From positions 8,054,001-8,118,000 of the forward strand of contig JAVTVJ010011652.1 of the NCBI GenBank assembly GCA_034509425.1: a stretch of 64,000 nt of DNA, given 5' to 3'. The stretch's first letter is position 1, and each line of letters opens with the position of its first letter. The DNA comes from Eopsaltria australis. Lineage: Eukaryota; Chordata; Aves; Passeriformes; Petroicidae. The translations under genes were made by a program, and so were the position numbers. Of this stretch, positions 11,845 to 22,514 are shown in pieces. The notes under the pieces were generated by a model. The model did not search any database and was not told where the DNA came from. It was given only the letters and a program-made list of their open reading frames with translations.

Positions 11845-11900
11845 GCTCATTTAATCTATTCAATTGGATTCAATTTCCAGCCACATGATTCAATTAGCCC
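11845..11900. promoter_or_regulatory. Three helically phased ATTCAATT octamers
   Basis: The octamer ATTCAATT occurs at 11858-11865, 11868-11875 and 11888-11895, with start-to-start spacings of exactly 10 and 20 bp. All copies would therefore face the same side of the helix. The patch is an AT-rich island in GC-rich sequence with no open frame and no simple-repeat character between the copies. A cooperative protein-binding site is possible; the identity of any factor is unknown. Confidence 0.3.
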
Positions 11901-14155
11901 TGGAGGGACAGCACAGAGAGCAGAGGCTGCAGAGCATGGCCCAGCCTGTGCTCCAGCAGCTGCCAAGTTGGGCGAGGGCAGCACAGGACCCAGTGCTTTT
12001 TCTGGCCCTCTGGGATGTGCTGAGATGTTGGGGGCTCCAGGGGAGCCCATTCTGTCCAGGAGAGCAGGGGCTCCTCTGGGCACAAGCTGCTGGTCCTGAG
12101 TGATGTGTGGCCAGCTGTAGGGCAACCGTTCGGAAGTCCCATCCTGAGCGTCTCTCTGCAGTGAGAGTCACAACCCTGAGGATGACAGCCACACCAGGTC
12201 AGATCTGAGGGCTGCATCCCTGAGCACCTGCCAGGGTGGCCCAAAGACAACAGCATTCACCAATGCTTCCTCGAGGGTGCTGCCTATCAGTATTTGGGAT
12301 CACCCCTCTGCTTGATCAGAGTCCCCATGGGCACAACCACACTGTGTTGTAGTGGGGAGAACCAGGGCTCTCACCAGTGTGAGGGACTCTCAGCAGCCCC
12401 AGGGCCCTCCAGGCTCCACAGGCCTTGTAACAGCCCTTCTCTAGACTCCTTGCCCAGACTTCCATTCATCACTTATTTTGCTCTGCCCTCCCCCTGAAAG
12501 CATGAGCAAAGGCAATAATAAGTTGCCACCAGGGGAAAAGCACATCCTGGTGCCTTTGGATTTCTACACTTCCCAAAGCTGGGCTTTACCTCTTTCCTTT
12601 CAGGTTACTGCAATGGCTCATCTGCCAAAACAAACCCATCATACTTCTGTCCAGCATGATCCTGTTCATCCTAACAAGTACCAAATGGGAAAACAGAGCC
12701 CCACAGGAGATGAGAACAAATATCCATAAGGCTGACACCAGGAGCACCAGGAGCATACAGGAGCAGCTGTAAATCTTACCATTGACTGCTGGCCACACCA
12801 TCCCAATACACATAGTGGCAGCTGTGACCTGGCAGGGGGAACAGCCACTCCCTCTCCTGCCCTGTACTGGAATGGGAGCTAGGAAAGAGAGTAGCTCCAC
12901 CCTGAGAGGGAAATGTGGGGAAGCAGCTGGAGCACACTGGAGTTGATCCCTTGTGCAAGTGCTGTCTAGGAGACATCTTTTGTCTGGGACTTCTCCTGAT
13001 ATCCACCATGCCACAGCCTGCAGGACCCCAGAGCAAGGAGTGTCCAGTTCTTCAAGCAGGAAGAGAAAAGCACCCCACAACAGACACCAGGACATGCTCA
13101 CATGGAAGGCAGCTGGTTCCTGCAGAGTAATGCCCCTGTGCCAGGGATACAGAACCAGAGCAGGCAATAGCCATGACAAGGAAGGGGACAAAGAGGTTTG
13201 CAAACCAAACACAGCACGTGGGCAAAGGTGCACCCTACCCTCTGGCTGCTGTTCATGGTCAGGGGTTTGCTACTATCTGCTCCTGGCAGCCCAAAAGAAC
13301 AGACAAAACACCATGTGGAGCTGCCAGCCCGTGCAGGGAAGACTCAGCTCCTGAGGAGCAGCCTCCTTCTTGAGTCTGAATGAAAAGTGGGACCTGTAAG
13401 AGCTAAGGAAAAAGAGAACAAAAATCACAGTGGCACTTACAAAACAATTTTTAGTAACTCCCTCCAAAGTTTAGCTCAAATTCAATTCTCTTCCAGAATT
13501 CGGGCATTATTTTGTAAAATATTTGTCTCCCTGCAGCTGCTGCATAATTTAAAGGCAGAGATCTGATTTCTCTCCACACTCCCTAAGCCTCAGAAACAGC
13601 TCTTCCAATAACAGACAGAGTTATGAATTAGATATAACAAAATACACTCACCTGCTCAGATCAGACACAGAAAGTTTGAGGCCGTCACACACATCCCGAA
13701 GCTGAATGTTAAGACTTAAATGACTTTCTGCTCAGTTCAAGCTGGCCTCAAAACACAGATAGTAGCAGGGTGTTTAACAAAGCAGGCAAATGTGCAGCAG
13801 GATCTGTGAGCAGGAGTCTGCTGACACCGGCAGCAGAAAGCATCACACCATGCACAGGCAGGTCCCTGCATCCCTCACTCATGGGCTCTCAGCCTTGCTC
13901 AAGGATTCCTTAGTGCCAGCCACAGAGACATGTAAGAGGAAGAGGGATGCTGACCACTGGATCGTACCTGCAGACTGGACCAAGGACAAAGCATCACTAT
14001 GCAGCACCACAGCCTCCCTCTGCACAGGCAGGAAGAGCAAAGGGCAGGCGATAGCCCTGCTGCACCAAAGGTGACAGGGCCACTCCCACAACCACCCCCC
14101 TCTCCCTCCTGTGAAGGACAAACACTGCACACTCTGGAGAGGCAGGGCTCTGCTA

Positions 14156-14161
14156 TTTATT
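14156..14161 (-). terminator. ARMH3: Likely ARMH3 distal poly(A) signal AATAAA
   Basis: TTTATT on the plus strand reads AATAAA on the minus strand. In the RNA sense it is followed by GTGTGCAGTGTTTGTCC (plus-strand about 14117-14133), a good GU-rich downstream element at the usual distance. Two Pumilio-like elements lie just upstream of it. Confidence 0.55.
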
Positions 14162-14175
14162 GAGCATTAGGTTTG

Positions 14176-14193
14176 TATGTACATCCATTTACA
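14176..14193 (-). promoter_or_regulatory. ARMH3: Pumilio-type elements in ARMH3 3' UTR
   Basis: In the RNA sense, TGTAAATG (14193-14186) is followed by TGTACATA (14183-14176). The second matches the PUF/Pumilio consensus UGUANAUA exactly and the first matches it at seven of eight positions. They lie about 15-30 bases before the distal poly(A) signal, a usual location for working PUF sites. Confidence 0.4.
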
Positions 14194-16051
14194 GTGCTTG
14201 GTTCAGTGACAGTGTGACAAGAGGACATGTATCACAGTCTTCCCCTGCTCAGACCTGGATGAGGGCTGGGCTCAGGAGCTGATCTCACACACAGCCTGGG
14301 CTTCTGTGATCATCCCAGCAAAGAAGCATCCTCAGGGAGACAAGGCTTATGACAGCTGAGCCCAGAGTGAGAAGCTGAAAATTCCAGAGGTTGCCGAGTC
14401 AGAAGCAGACTCATCCCAAACTCTCAGTGTGTGTCTGGGCTCAGAGAACAGGAGGCATGAGGACAGCTGGATGACTCAATGCTCCAGCAGTCACAATGCT
14501 GGGGCTGCACCTCAAGTCCCCTTGAGAAGAAACTCTCCCCTCAGAGGTGAGATCCCCCTCTATCCCTCCCAGACATTGTACCACGTACTGCAAACTGTTC
14601 CTCATTTTCCACTGGAGAAGCTGCCTCCTCTATGTGCCCTGGCCTGTTCTCAAGCAGTGATTTTATGAAGCCTGCTTGCTCTCCTAAGCACTGTCCCTCT
14701 GACACATACACATTCCCATGCACTTGCATGGCAGACAGCAAACAAGTGTCTGGCTTAGCTGTTAAAAGCCAGACAATTCCCTGCTGAGGAATAGCATCTT
14801 CTGCTGAGAGAAGCCGGTGCTCCCAAGGAAAACAGGGACTTCATCCAGTGTTGTGCCCAGTGGGTGGCCAAGGACACAGCTTTCAGTTCCCCATGCTCAT
14901 AGCAGGTAAGATGAAACATTAACACAATTAATGCACATTAGCATGAAAAAGGCCTTGCCTAAAAATGGGAGTAAATGAGCATGACATCCACATTACTCAC
15001 ACTAACCTACAAGGCTAAGAGCAGGACTAGGCACTTTTTAAAAAAAACACCTGTTTTCTAGGGGGGACAACAAAACCCTGTGAATCTGGGATGTAACTAA
15101 CTTCTCTACTTCAGTCCACCAAGTCAGGCGAGATCCCAACATCATAACTGGGAGCTGAAAATGCATGAGCAGGGAACAGGTGTAGAACGGGTGTTTAGGC
15201 AGTGTATTCCTGAGCTGGGAGCCTGACACAAACCTCTGGACAGGCTCTGCCAGATCTGGGCACCTCTCAAGCACTGGCTCCGAGCAGAAAGGTCTGCCTG
15301 TGCCCCACAGCATCATCCCAGAGCTCTTCCTTAGGAAGCCCTCAGCAGCTGTGGCTGTAAGTAGCTTGGTGAAGACAGGAGGGTGAGAAACTGAAGTCAC
15401 TACTTCTCCAGATGCATTTTAACTGTGTGCTACACACAAGGGAAAAACTGGAGACTTCTTCATTCGTGAAGGTCACCAGGCACCTGCAAACATGTGCAAG
15501 GCAGATGTTCCTGTGAGGAAGAGGAGGATTGTCGCAAAGCGGTCTCTGATGGGCAATAAGGTGAGTGGGGAGAAGGAGTCAGCCTGTCCTCTGCCCCATG
15601 AAAACCAAACATCTAAAAATGTCCCTCTACCTTAGAAACAGCAGATGAGCTGGGGCTACCGGAAGCAACAGTGACCCCAAGCAGAGCTGGTCTCCAGTAA
15701 CAAAGTGCTCTGTTTGATGATCCATATTCTTGTACACTGGCTCACACTGGACCCCGTAAGCCAACAGCCTTGGAGGGAAAGTTTCCCCTTCTCCAGTAAT
15801 CCGATGGTTTGGTTGAAGTGATACCTTCTGACATCAGGAGACAGCAGTGAGCAAGGTCTGCTCCTTGGGGAAACTGTTTTATAATCCAAAGCCATTCCCA
15901 ATGGGATGGCAGTGGATTTGACTTATGTTACAGGAGGACACACTGACCCAGGCTGATGGAAAAGAACAGCCCTCACCTGGGATCAGAGAGCTTTCCCCGT
16001 AGAGCAGGTGAGCAATCTCTACCCAGAACAGTTTCACGCAGCTGAGCTGGT

Positions 16052-16057
16052 TTTATT
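16052..16057 (-). terminator. ARMH3: Possible ARMH3 proximal poly(A) signal AATAAA
   Basis: An AATAAA on the minus strand, about 350 bases after the ARMH3 stop codon. The sequence after it in the RNA sense is not notably GU-rich, so it is the weaker of the two candidates. It may give a short 3' UTR isoform. Confidence 0.35.
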
Positions 16058-16404
16058 ATTTCAGTTGTGAGCTCTCCCCAGCTCTGCTACAAAGGTTTCC
16101 AGTGCATCTTCCCTGAGGCTGTGGAGGGAATCTCCCATTGCTGTGTCACAGGAATGGCTGCCCACTCCCACGGCACCATTAAAAAATTGCTTTCTCCTCA
16201 ACACGCCAATCACCTCTCCTCAGCCCAAGTTCTGTTGAAACACATTCCTTTGGGATCAAACACACAGCAGTGAGGCGTTCCCCTAAAAGAAACACAGTCC
16301 CTTGGCAGGCAGGAGGCGAGGGGGGCGAGCGGCCGCAGAGCTGGAGTGGCCCTGCCCACACGGGCCCGTCTCTGCTCAGCCGGCGCAGCAGCAGCGGCCC
16401 CGCT

Positions 16405-16497
16405 TCAAGAGATCGTGGAGAATTCCTTCAGCAGCAGCTCCTGGCTCAGCGTGTTGAAAGCGAGGTTCTTCCTCACATTGATGCTGATGGACCGAAC
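16405..16497 (-). CDS. ARMH3: ARMH3 last coding exon (C-terminus and stop)
   Basis: ARMH3 (armadillo-like helical domain containing 3, C10orf76, DUF1741 family) binds PI4KB, helps recruit it to the Golgi and supports PI4P production. On the minus strand, a TTTCTGTCAG acceptor is followed by 30 codons starting [14 protein letters not shown] and ending [10 protein letters not shown], then TGA at 16407-16405. As I recall it, the human protein ends VRSISTNVRRNLAF...LLKEFSTIS, so this is the orthologous C-terminus, with a few conservative changes. The exon starts in phase 0 and follows directly on the exon at 22398-22514 (...FFKEL | VRSIS...). An overlapping plus-strand open frame (16270-16647) is an antisense shadow. 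Confidence 0.95.
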   Translation of the reverse strand, partial: VRSISINVRKNLAFNTLSQELLLKEFSTIS

Positions 16498-17493
16498 CTG
16501 ACAGAAACAAAACGAGATGTTTTAGCCACGGGATCTCCCTGGCTCCTCGTGAGCCTGGTAGTTTTGACACTGCTGACCTCCATGCTCAGCATGAAGCTGT
16601 TTTGCATTTACAGCTCCAAAGAAATTGCTGCAGCAAGCTCTCACTGAGACTCCAGCCTAGCAAGGAAATGTTGAGGTTCAGCTGTTTCTTGAAAAAACAG
16701 GAATGTCTACAGTGACATCCCAGCAAGGAGAGTAGATTCCCAATGAGATAGGAATAAGAGAAGATGCCCTGTGTGGATGCATGAGCTATGATGTGTTTCC
16801 TGTTCTGGGGCAAAGAGATGGGGAAAGCAAGCACGCCCAGGTTGCAGCTCAAAGACCATATTCTATCAGTGCCCACTGGAATGCCAGCCAGCATTTCCTG
16901 GATTAATGCAGTGCCATGGCCTTTGTCCTGTCCCAGAACCCACAGAGCCAAAGACACAGACTGAAGGAAAGGAGAGAGGCCATGCCACAGTGCTGTGAAC
17001 ACAAATTACCACCCAGGCTGGCAGAAACCCCTGGGTTCAGAGCCAGCTGTGTGTACTGAGTGCCGTACACATGCAGCTGGCTCACTGACTGTCTCTGAAG
17101 AAGAGACACCTTTATCCCTCAGTGACACCCAGACTTCTGGTCACTCACAGAGCACAAAGAAGAGCAGCCCTGTTGAGAGCAGCTTCCCTTCCCCCCTCAT
17201 GCCTGCAGACTCGCTGGCCAAACATGCAGGCCCCAGACTGGGCTCAGTCTCAGCTGCACTTGGCAACGAGAAAACAAAGTCAAACATCATCTGTGTCAGC
17301 GACTGTGCAGCAGTGACAGAAAGCAAAACTGACACAAGCTCATCCAAACAACAGGATTACAGTTCTCGGAGACTCGGAGCCTGTGATAATAAGGTTGTTG
17401 CTGACCTGGTTAGTGTTTTGTGCTTTAAAAAAGCACTGGGGGAAGAATTATATGGATGCATATTGAGGAATCCAATACTGGAGGCTGGAAAGG

Positions 17494-17537
17494 CACACAC
17501 ACATACACACACACATATATATGTATACATACACATA
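17494..17537. repeat. (CA)n/(TA)n microsatellite
   Basis: An imperfect run of CA dinucleotides passes into TATATA and TACATA units over about 44 bp. It is likely to be length-variable between individuals. Confidence 0.9.
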
Positions 17538-20500
17538 CTGCCGAGGGTCCCACTTGCTGCCCTGGTGGGAAAAAAAGAGGGAAAGGGCAGAAAGCTACCC
17601 AAAAGGCAGAATATGTAAGAGAGGGAAGGAAAGCAAAACTTAGAAGGTTAACAGGGAAAGCTGTGAAATGAACCCCAGTGAGTCCCATTGCACAGACCCC
17701 AACAACCTGAGCATGGCAGCAAAGATGTCTACCCACAAAAACAAAGTATTTAAGTTTTATGTCATCTACAGAAACCACAAACTCTCCTTCATCAGGATGC
17801 TTGGCAGAGACCCCAGGTATATTTGTTTCCTTGGAGCACCCCCCCAACTCTCTCCTTTAGGTGTTTTTTTACTTACTCCATCCTCAAACAGTTTGGGACC
17901 ATGTCTTGCAAGATAACCATGGGTTGCACCCTGTGTTAAACACCACCGCAGGTGGTCTCCAGAACACTGGTTGGCACGGGGCTGTCCTGCTGCCAAATCC
18001 AGTCCCACTGACAGCATTTGGTCCCAGTTCTACCAAGTTCTCCCACGCCAGTGATCCAGTCAGTTCTTACAAGAAGGAAAGAATGTGAGTAACGAGCTGC
18101 GGGAGTCCTCTGCCCTGGGGAATGTGACTGCCTGAAGAAAAGGGGCAGATGCTATGAGTAGTGGAAGCCAATATCCTCATTCTGATTAGAAGCATTTCTG
18201 TGGGTCCCAGCAACAGAAAGAACAAGGAAGAATGAGCTCCCAGCCTCAGGAACTGCTGCCAGGAGCCAGGCACCAGCAGTAGAAGATTCCCAGCTTGTAT
18301 GCACATCAAGGTCTCCAAGAAGGAGTCTCTGCAAGCCCAGAAAGGGAGGCTGGAGTGGCACAATGAGAACACAGAGCTTAGCAGAAGTTGTAGCTATGGG
18401 GTAGAGCACAAGAAATTAATTAGCCTGATTAGTTTGCAAAGAGAAGAAGGAATAGAGCAAACACACTCCATTATGTAAAATGAGGTCAGAAAGAGAACAG
18501 TGAGTAATATTTATCTGGCTCCCCAGGGATGGGGCAAGAAACACTCAGCCTAATTTAAGACAAAGAAGATTTACACAGGAAAAGAGGAAATACTTTTAAA
18601 ACCTATGGGCTGTGAAGCAGTGGAGGAGCTCACCTACTGTGAGCTAATTTCATTTGAAGACAGCTTCAGGTTTCAAGAGAAGCTTTAGACACAAACTTTG
18701 GTCAAGAGCAGTCTAGATGGATGCAGATCTGCCTTAACACAAGCTGGAGAGAAGAGTGGGCATGATAACACACAAGTGACGTTTACACAAATCTCTGCCC
18801 AGCATTTCTTCTGCTGTGAGAAGTCAGGCAGCCTGAGCCAACCCGCTTCAAAGGTAAGAATAGCTCAAATTAAAGTTAAATCAAGTTATCTCCAGCACCA
18901 GGGCTCAGCACAGGGAACCAGAGCTCATCTCCCTTTTGGAGCTGGAAGACCAGATACAGTTACACAGGGGGGTGTCAGTCTGTAACAAGGATCAATTTCA
19001 GAAGCTCTCTGTAGTCTACCTAAACTGCTCCATAAGGACACACCCAGGACTCCTCCCAGACCACGGTGCAGTGGGCAGCCCAGGCCTGGCTGCCAGCCTG
19101 GAATTTACCATATCCCTCCAGATTGGCTTACACAAAGGCCCCAAAACTGCAGAAATTAAGGTCAGAGCTTTAACATTCATTCTGCTAGGAAGTATAAGCA
19201 CAGCACATGTCCTGTACTGCTTCTGAGGGAGTATCCTGGAACACTAGGGCCTGAAGAGCTTTAAAATAGTATTCTTACAATTAGTCCACAAACTTCGAAG
19301 AAATGGGAAATGCATGAAATGCTGACATCATCTGTGGAAGGATGAGAAAACAAAAGAATGGATGAAGCAAGGGCATTAACCATGGGGGGGAAACATGATT
19401 AAGTTCCAGTTTTGTGTCATTAGAGCTGAAGTGTGCAAGATTGTACCGACACTCCTATTTCACAGCAAGTCTCATCAATTAAACCTATTCCTAATCAACA
19501 AGCAGCCCTTAAATTATTTGTACAATGGGAAGAAGGTTTACACTAACTACTACACTTAATTAAAAGTCAAATTAATATAATTTCCCTGTAGAAATCAATC
19601 CCTAATCAGACTATGTTGAGACTGATGAAACCTATCTAACTGCAAAGATGGTGTTTTGGAAAGATGCTGAAATCTCTTTCTGCACATTCCTCCAGCTGCA
19701 ATGTGAGGGTCCAAAAGCTCACTTCCAAACCATTCATTCTATCAAAGCAGCACAGACCTCAAATGATATCCCTGAGGCTTCAAAGGAAAAGAAATAAAAA
19801 GTGTTAGAAAACTTCCTAACTTCCTTCCTTTAGCCCCTCAAAGGCAGAACAATATGCCAAAAAAACCCAGCTGATAAAACAATCTGCACATCACCTTCCA
19901 CCACAATGTGGCTGCAGTATCGCAGCCTTTGAAAACCTCTTTGTAAAGGGAATGGGAGAAGAAAGCAGATTTTTCTTTGGGATTAGCAAGAAAGAGCAGC
20001 ACTGAGGCAAAGCAAGAGAAGCGAAGCAGTGCATTAGCAAAGCAGGTCAAAGGAGTGAGAACAAGATTTCTAAGCATAAAGAAGCCCCTAGAATGGCTTG
20101 GGGAAGCTTCTGCTCACCTACTTAATAGGAGCAAAGAGAGATAAAAAGGCAGCTGAAAAGGAAAATGTCTCCTCTGTGTCATTCCCCACCCAAGAAGGGT
20201 TTGCTTTGATGCATTCGCAGATAGTGATAAGAAAACCTGGTAGAATCTGGAAAGAATTATTTGCAAACAGATCCTGTCCAGGAAGACCTGAAGGGATTAA
20301 TGTGAATTCAGAAAGCTGCAGTTCACCACCAGCTCTGCTCCTTTGGTAGAGCCCACAAAGAGAACTGCAGCAACTTCCCTCTACCCCCTCCATGAGATCC
20401 TGCAAGCCTCAGAGGTTAAACACAAAGCACTGAGTAGAGGGGTTATATCCAACATCAGACCAGCAACAGAAGCTGAAGTAGACTCCAAAGCTTCACAAAA

Positions 20501-20639
20501 AAAAAGCAAGTACCTGGTTTGAAGGGGCTGTGGGAAGGACAGGGCAGATTAGGGCCTTTTTGATGAGTTGTTTGAACAATTAATGAAGCCATCAGTTACT
20601 GTGCACCTAGAGAAAAACAGAGCAAGGAGGCCGGGAGGC

Positions 20640-20965
20640 CAACTGGATTTGCTGAAGACAAATCATAACGTATCAGGTTCACTTCCTGCTGTGTTGAGGG
20701 AACAGCTTAATGGAATGCAGGGGATTTTCTGTAGCTGTGAGTAAAGAACATTTAATAGGGTCCCAATTCTCAGGGCATCTAGAGATGTGGATTAAACAGA
20801 TTCACAACTGGGTCAAATCAGCACATTTATACAGTAATTATTCAGGCTTTTATATGCTCTTGAGGAGAGGCTCCCAGGGGTACCTGGATGGGCAATTTTC
20901 AGAAGGGAATTGACGGGCTGGTTTTGATAAACAGATTCTTAAATGATACAAAATTGACATTTTGA
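20640..20965 (+). mobile_element. Ancient CR1-like LINE fragment
   Basis: The order of short matches follows what I remember of the reverse-transcriptase region of old amniote CR1/L3-type LINEs: an AAGACAAATCAT block (about 20656), ATGTGGATTAAA...CACAACTGG (about 20784-20812), a GGGGTACCTGGATGGG block (about 20877-20892), and AAATGATACAAAATTG (about 20940-20955), which corresponds to the codons for the conserved ADDT motif. Many substitutions and indels leave no open frame. It is a dead, old insertion in the antisense orientation to ARMH3. The identification rests on remembered consensus and is moderate. Confidence 0.5.
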
Positions 20966-22397
20966 AAAAAAAATAGGCAATTAGTCTAGGAAGAAGATAA
21001 TTTCAGTTGAAGTGTTTTGTGGCTGTGATGATCATAGGACTGAGAATGTAATTTCAATCATTTGGCATGACTGGCCTGAGCTTCTGCCAGGCCAAGTGGA
21101 AAAGGGGACATGCAGGAAGCAGAGCAGTCATATGGCCAAGAGGCTGGGGAAGGAGATGTTGGCTGAGGGTGGGAGCCCTTGGGACAGAACAGATGACAAC
21201 AGAAACAGGAATGTGTCTTATTTCCAGGGTACAGTAATAGAAGAAGCCTGTGTCACAGGAAGGCTATGGCCACATTTCTTTGCATATATTCCAGGAAAGC
21301 TGTATCAAACAGCAGGCCAGAGAGACAAACACAGGCACAAAAGAACACAGAAAAATAGCACAGAAGCAATTGCAAGTGGTTTTGCCCATACACTACCTAA
21401 TGTCAGGGCTGGAATGACCCCAAGAGAGTTAAAAGCATTCTATAAAAGGAAACAAAACCAATTCAGGTGCCTGTTTTTTTCAGGAGCAGAGCTGACAGAG
21501 GACTGCACAACATGCCCAAACTCATGGAGACTCGTGACAGAGTAGGCAGGCATCAATTACTCATCAATCAGCAGGGACAGAGCTGGGAGAAACAATCAGT
21601 TCTCAGACTGGTGGAGAAGGCTGCCAAAGTTAGAGATCCCTCCCTTTGCTGAAGCTGTAATGATTCAAGAGTGAGGCTTCCCTCACACACCAGCCACTAC
21701 AAAAACACTGCCTCCATGCTTAGGTGGCTGTTGGACAAGAAAAATTCCATCAGGGCTCTCTGGAGCAGGGTAAGCAAGCTGGCTTGCTGAAGAATTATAA
21801 CCACTAACCTGAATTATTTACACTCATTTTTTGTCTTTGCTCTATAATTTTTGTGGGGCTTCCTACCATCAGTCTTCTCTTGCAGATGGAGACATTTCTA
21901 GGGAATGCCTTCACTTTCTTCGCTTGGGAGCCCTATTTCGTGAGTGATGGAGGAAAGCAATGAGCAGGAAGGTGTTTCACTGGCATCACATGCTCTGCTC
22001 AGTCCCAAACTTCATGGCCTTCTTAACAACAACAAAAAAGCAAGGTTGCTCTGTGTGATAAACCCCAGGTGGGACCAGTCAGCTCAGTCAGCTTCTCCCC
22101 ATATAAATTCACCACTACAAAGCACAGCAAACCCCATGGCTAAAGGGACAGAGATTGTCTGACAAGTGCTGGTCTAAGCAGCCTGGAGGTCCCTCTTCAG
22201 CCAGGCAGGGAGCTCCAGGAAGCTCTCAGACCTGTTAAGACATGCAGTGTCTGTCCAGATCCTGCTCTTGCCCTGTGTTTGGAGGCAGTTCAATGGAGTA
22301 ACAGGACTGCTCATCTATACCCCAAATACAATTGCCCAGGCCACAAGCACAGGCTCTGGAAGAGGGCTGTTGATAGTTCAGAGTCAGGGCAGCTCAC

Positions 22398-22514
22398 CAG
22401 CTCTTTGAAGAAGGCAGCCTCCTTGTGCTGCTCCGAGTAGCGCTCGTACTGGTCCAGTCCATCCTGCAGCTTCAGGGTCAGCGTGTCGTAGTTGGACCGT
22501 ACCACTTCCAAAAC
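22398..22514 (-). CDS. ARMH3: ARMH3 penultimate coding exon
   Basis: This exon encodes 39 residues of the conserved C-terminal helical region of ARMH3, the PI4KB-associated Golgi protein. On the minus strand, a TGGCAG acceptor is followed by codons beginning [16 protein letters not shown], passing through [16 protein letters not shown] and ending KEL, then a GTGAGC donor. The exon is 117 bp, phase 0 at both ends, and continues exactly from ...QLSEDQ (exon at 48380) into VRSIS... (exon at 16405). The human sequence I remember differs only slightly (VVRANYD). Because the exon is a multiple of three, skipping it would keep the frame. No truncation or frameshift is seen. Confidence 0.96.

Larger units (their letters stand above)
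6701..14125. other. Intergenic region between ARMH3 3' end and KCNIP2 promoter
   Basis: About 7.4 kb of mostly GC-rich, gene-free DNA lies here. No recognised exon was found on either strand. The longest open frame (minus strand, 12586-13233, 215 codons) has a hydrophobic stretch but no family I recognise, and is discussed as a finding. AT-rich islands at about 7370-7455, 9755-10075, 11550-11600 and 11845-11900 look like cis-regulatory sequence and are listed separately. A short CCCAT tandem tract lies at 11332-11355. Confidence 0.7.
14126..16404 (-). other. ARMH3: ARMH3 3' UTR (extent inferred)
   Basis: This stretch lies directly downstream (leftward) of the ARMH3 stop codon at 16405-16407. 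No further coding exon is seen. Two AATAAA signals are present on the minus strand, at 16057-16052 and 14161-14156. Only the distal one is followed by a GU-rich stretch in the RNA sense, so I place the main end near 14126-14146. The first 100 bases after the stop are unusually CpG-rich. Length and choice of poly(A) site need transcript data. Confidence 0.55.
16498..22397 (-). other. ARMH3: ARMH3 last intron
   Basis: The intron runs from the GTGAGC donor (22397-22392) to the TTTCTGTCAG acceptor beside 16497, about 5.9 kb, in phase 0. It holds a CA/TA microsatellite (17494-17537) and a diverged CR1-like remnant (about 20640-20965). The longest open frames (plus 16995-17618, 207 codons; plus 21012-21545, 177 codons) have no recognisable domain and no conserved splice context, so I do not call them genes. 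Nothing else is apparent. Confidence 0.85.

Noticed and set aside
16270..16647. Plus-strand 125-codon open frame with a hydrophobic end
   Set aside because: It is antisense to the ARMH3 last exon and the CpG cluster after it. It has no independent support.
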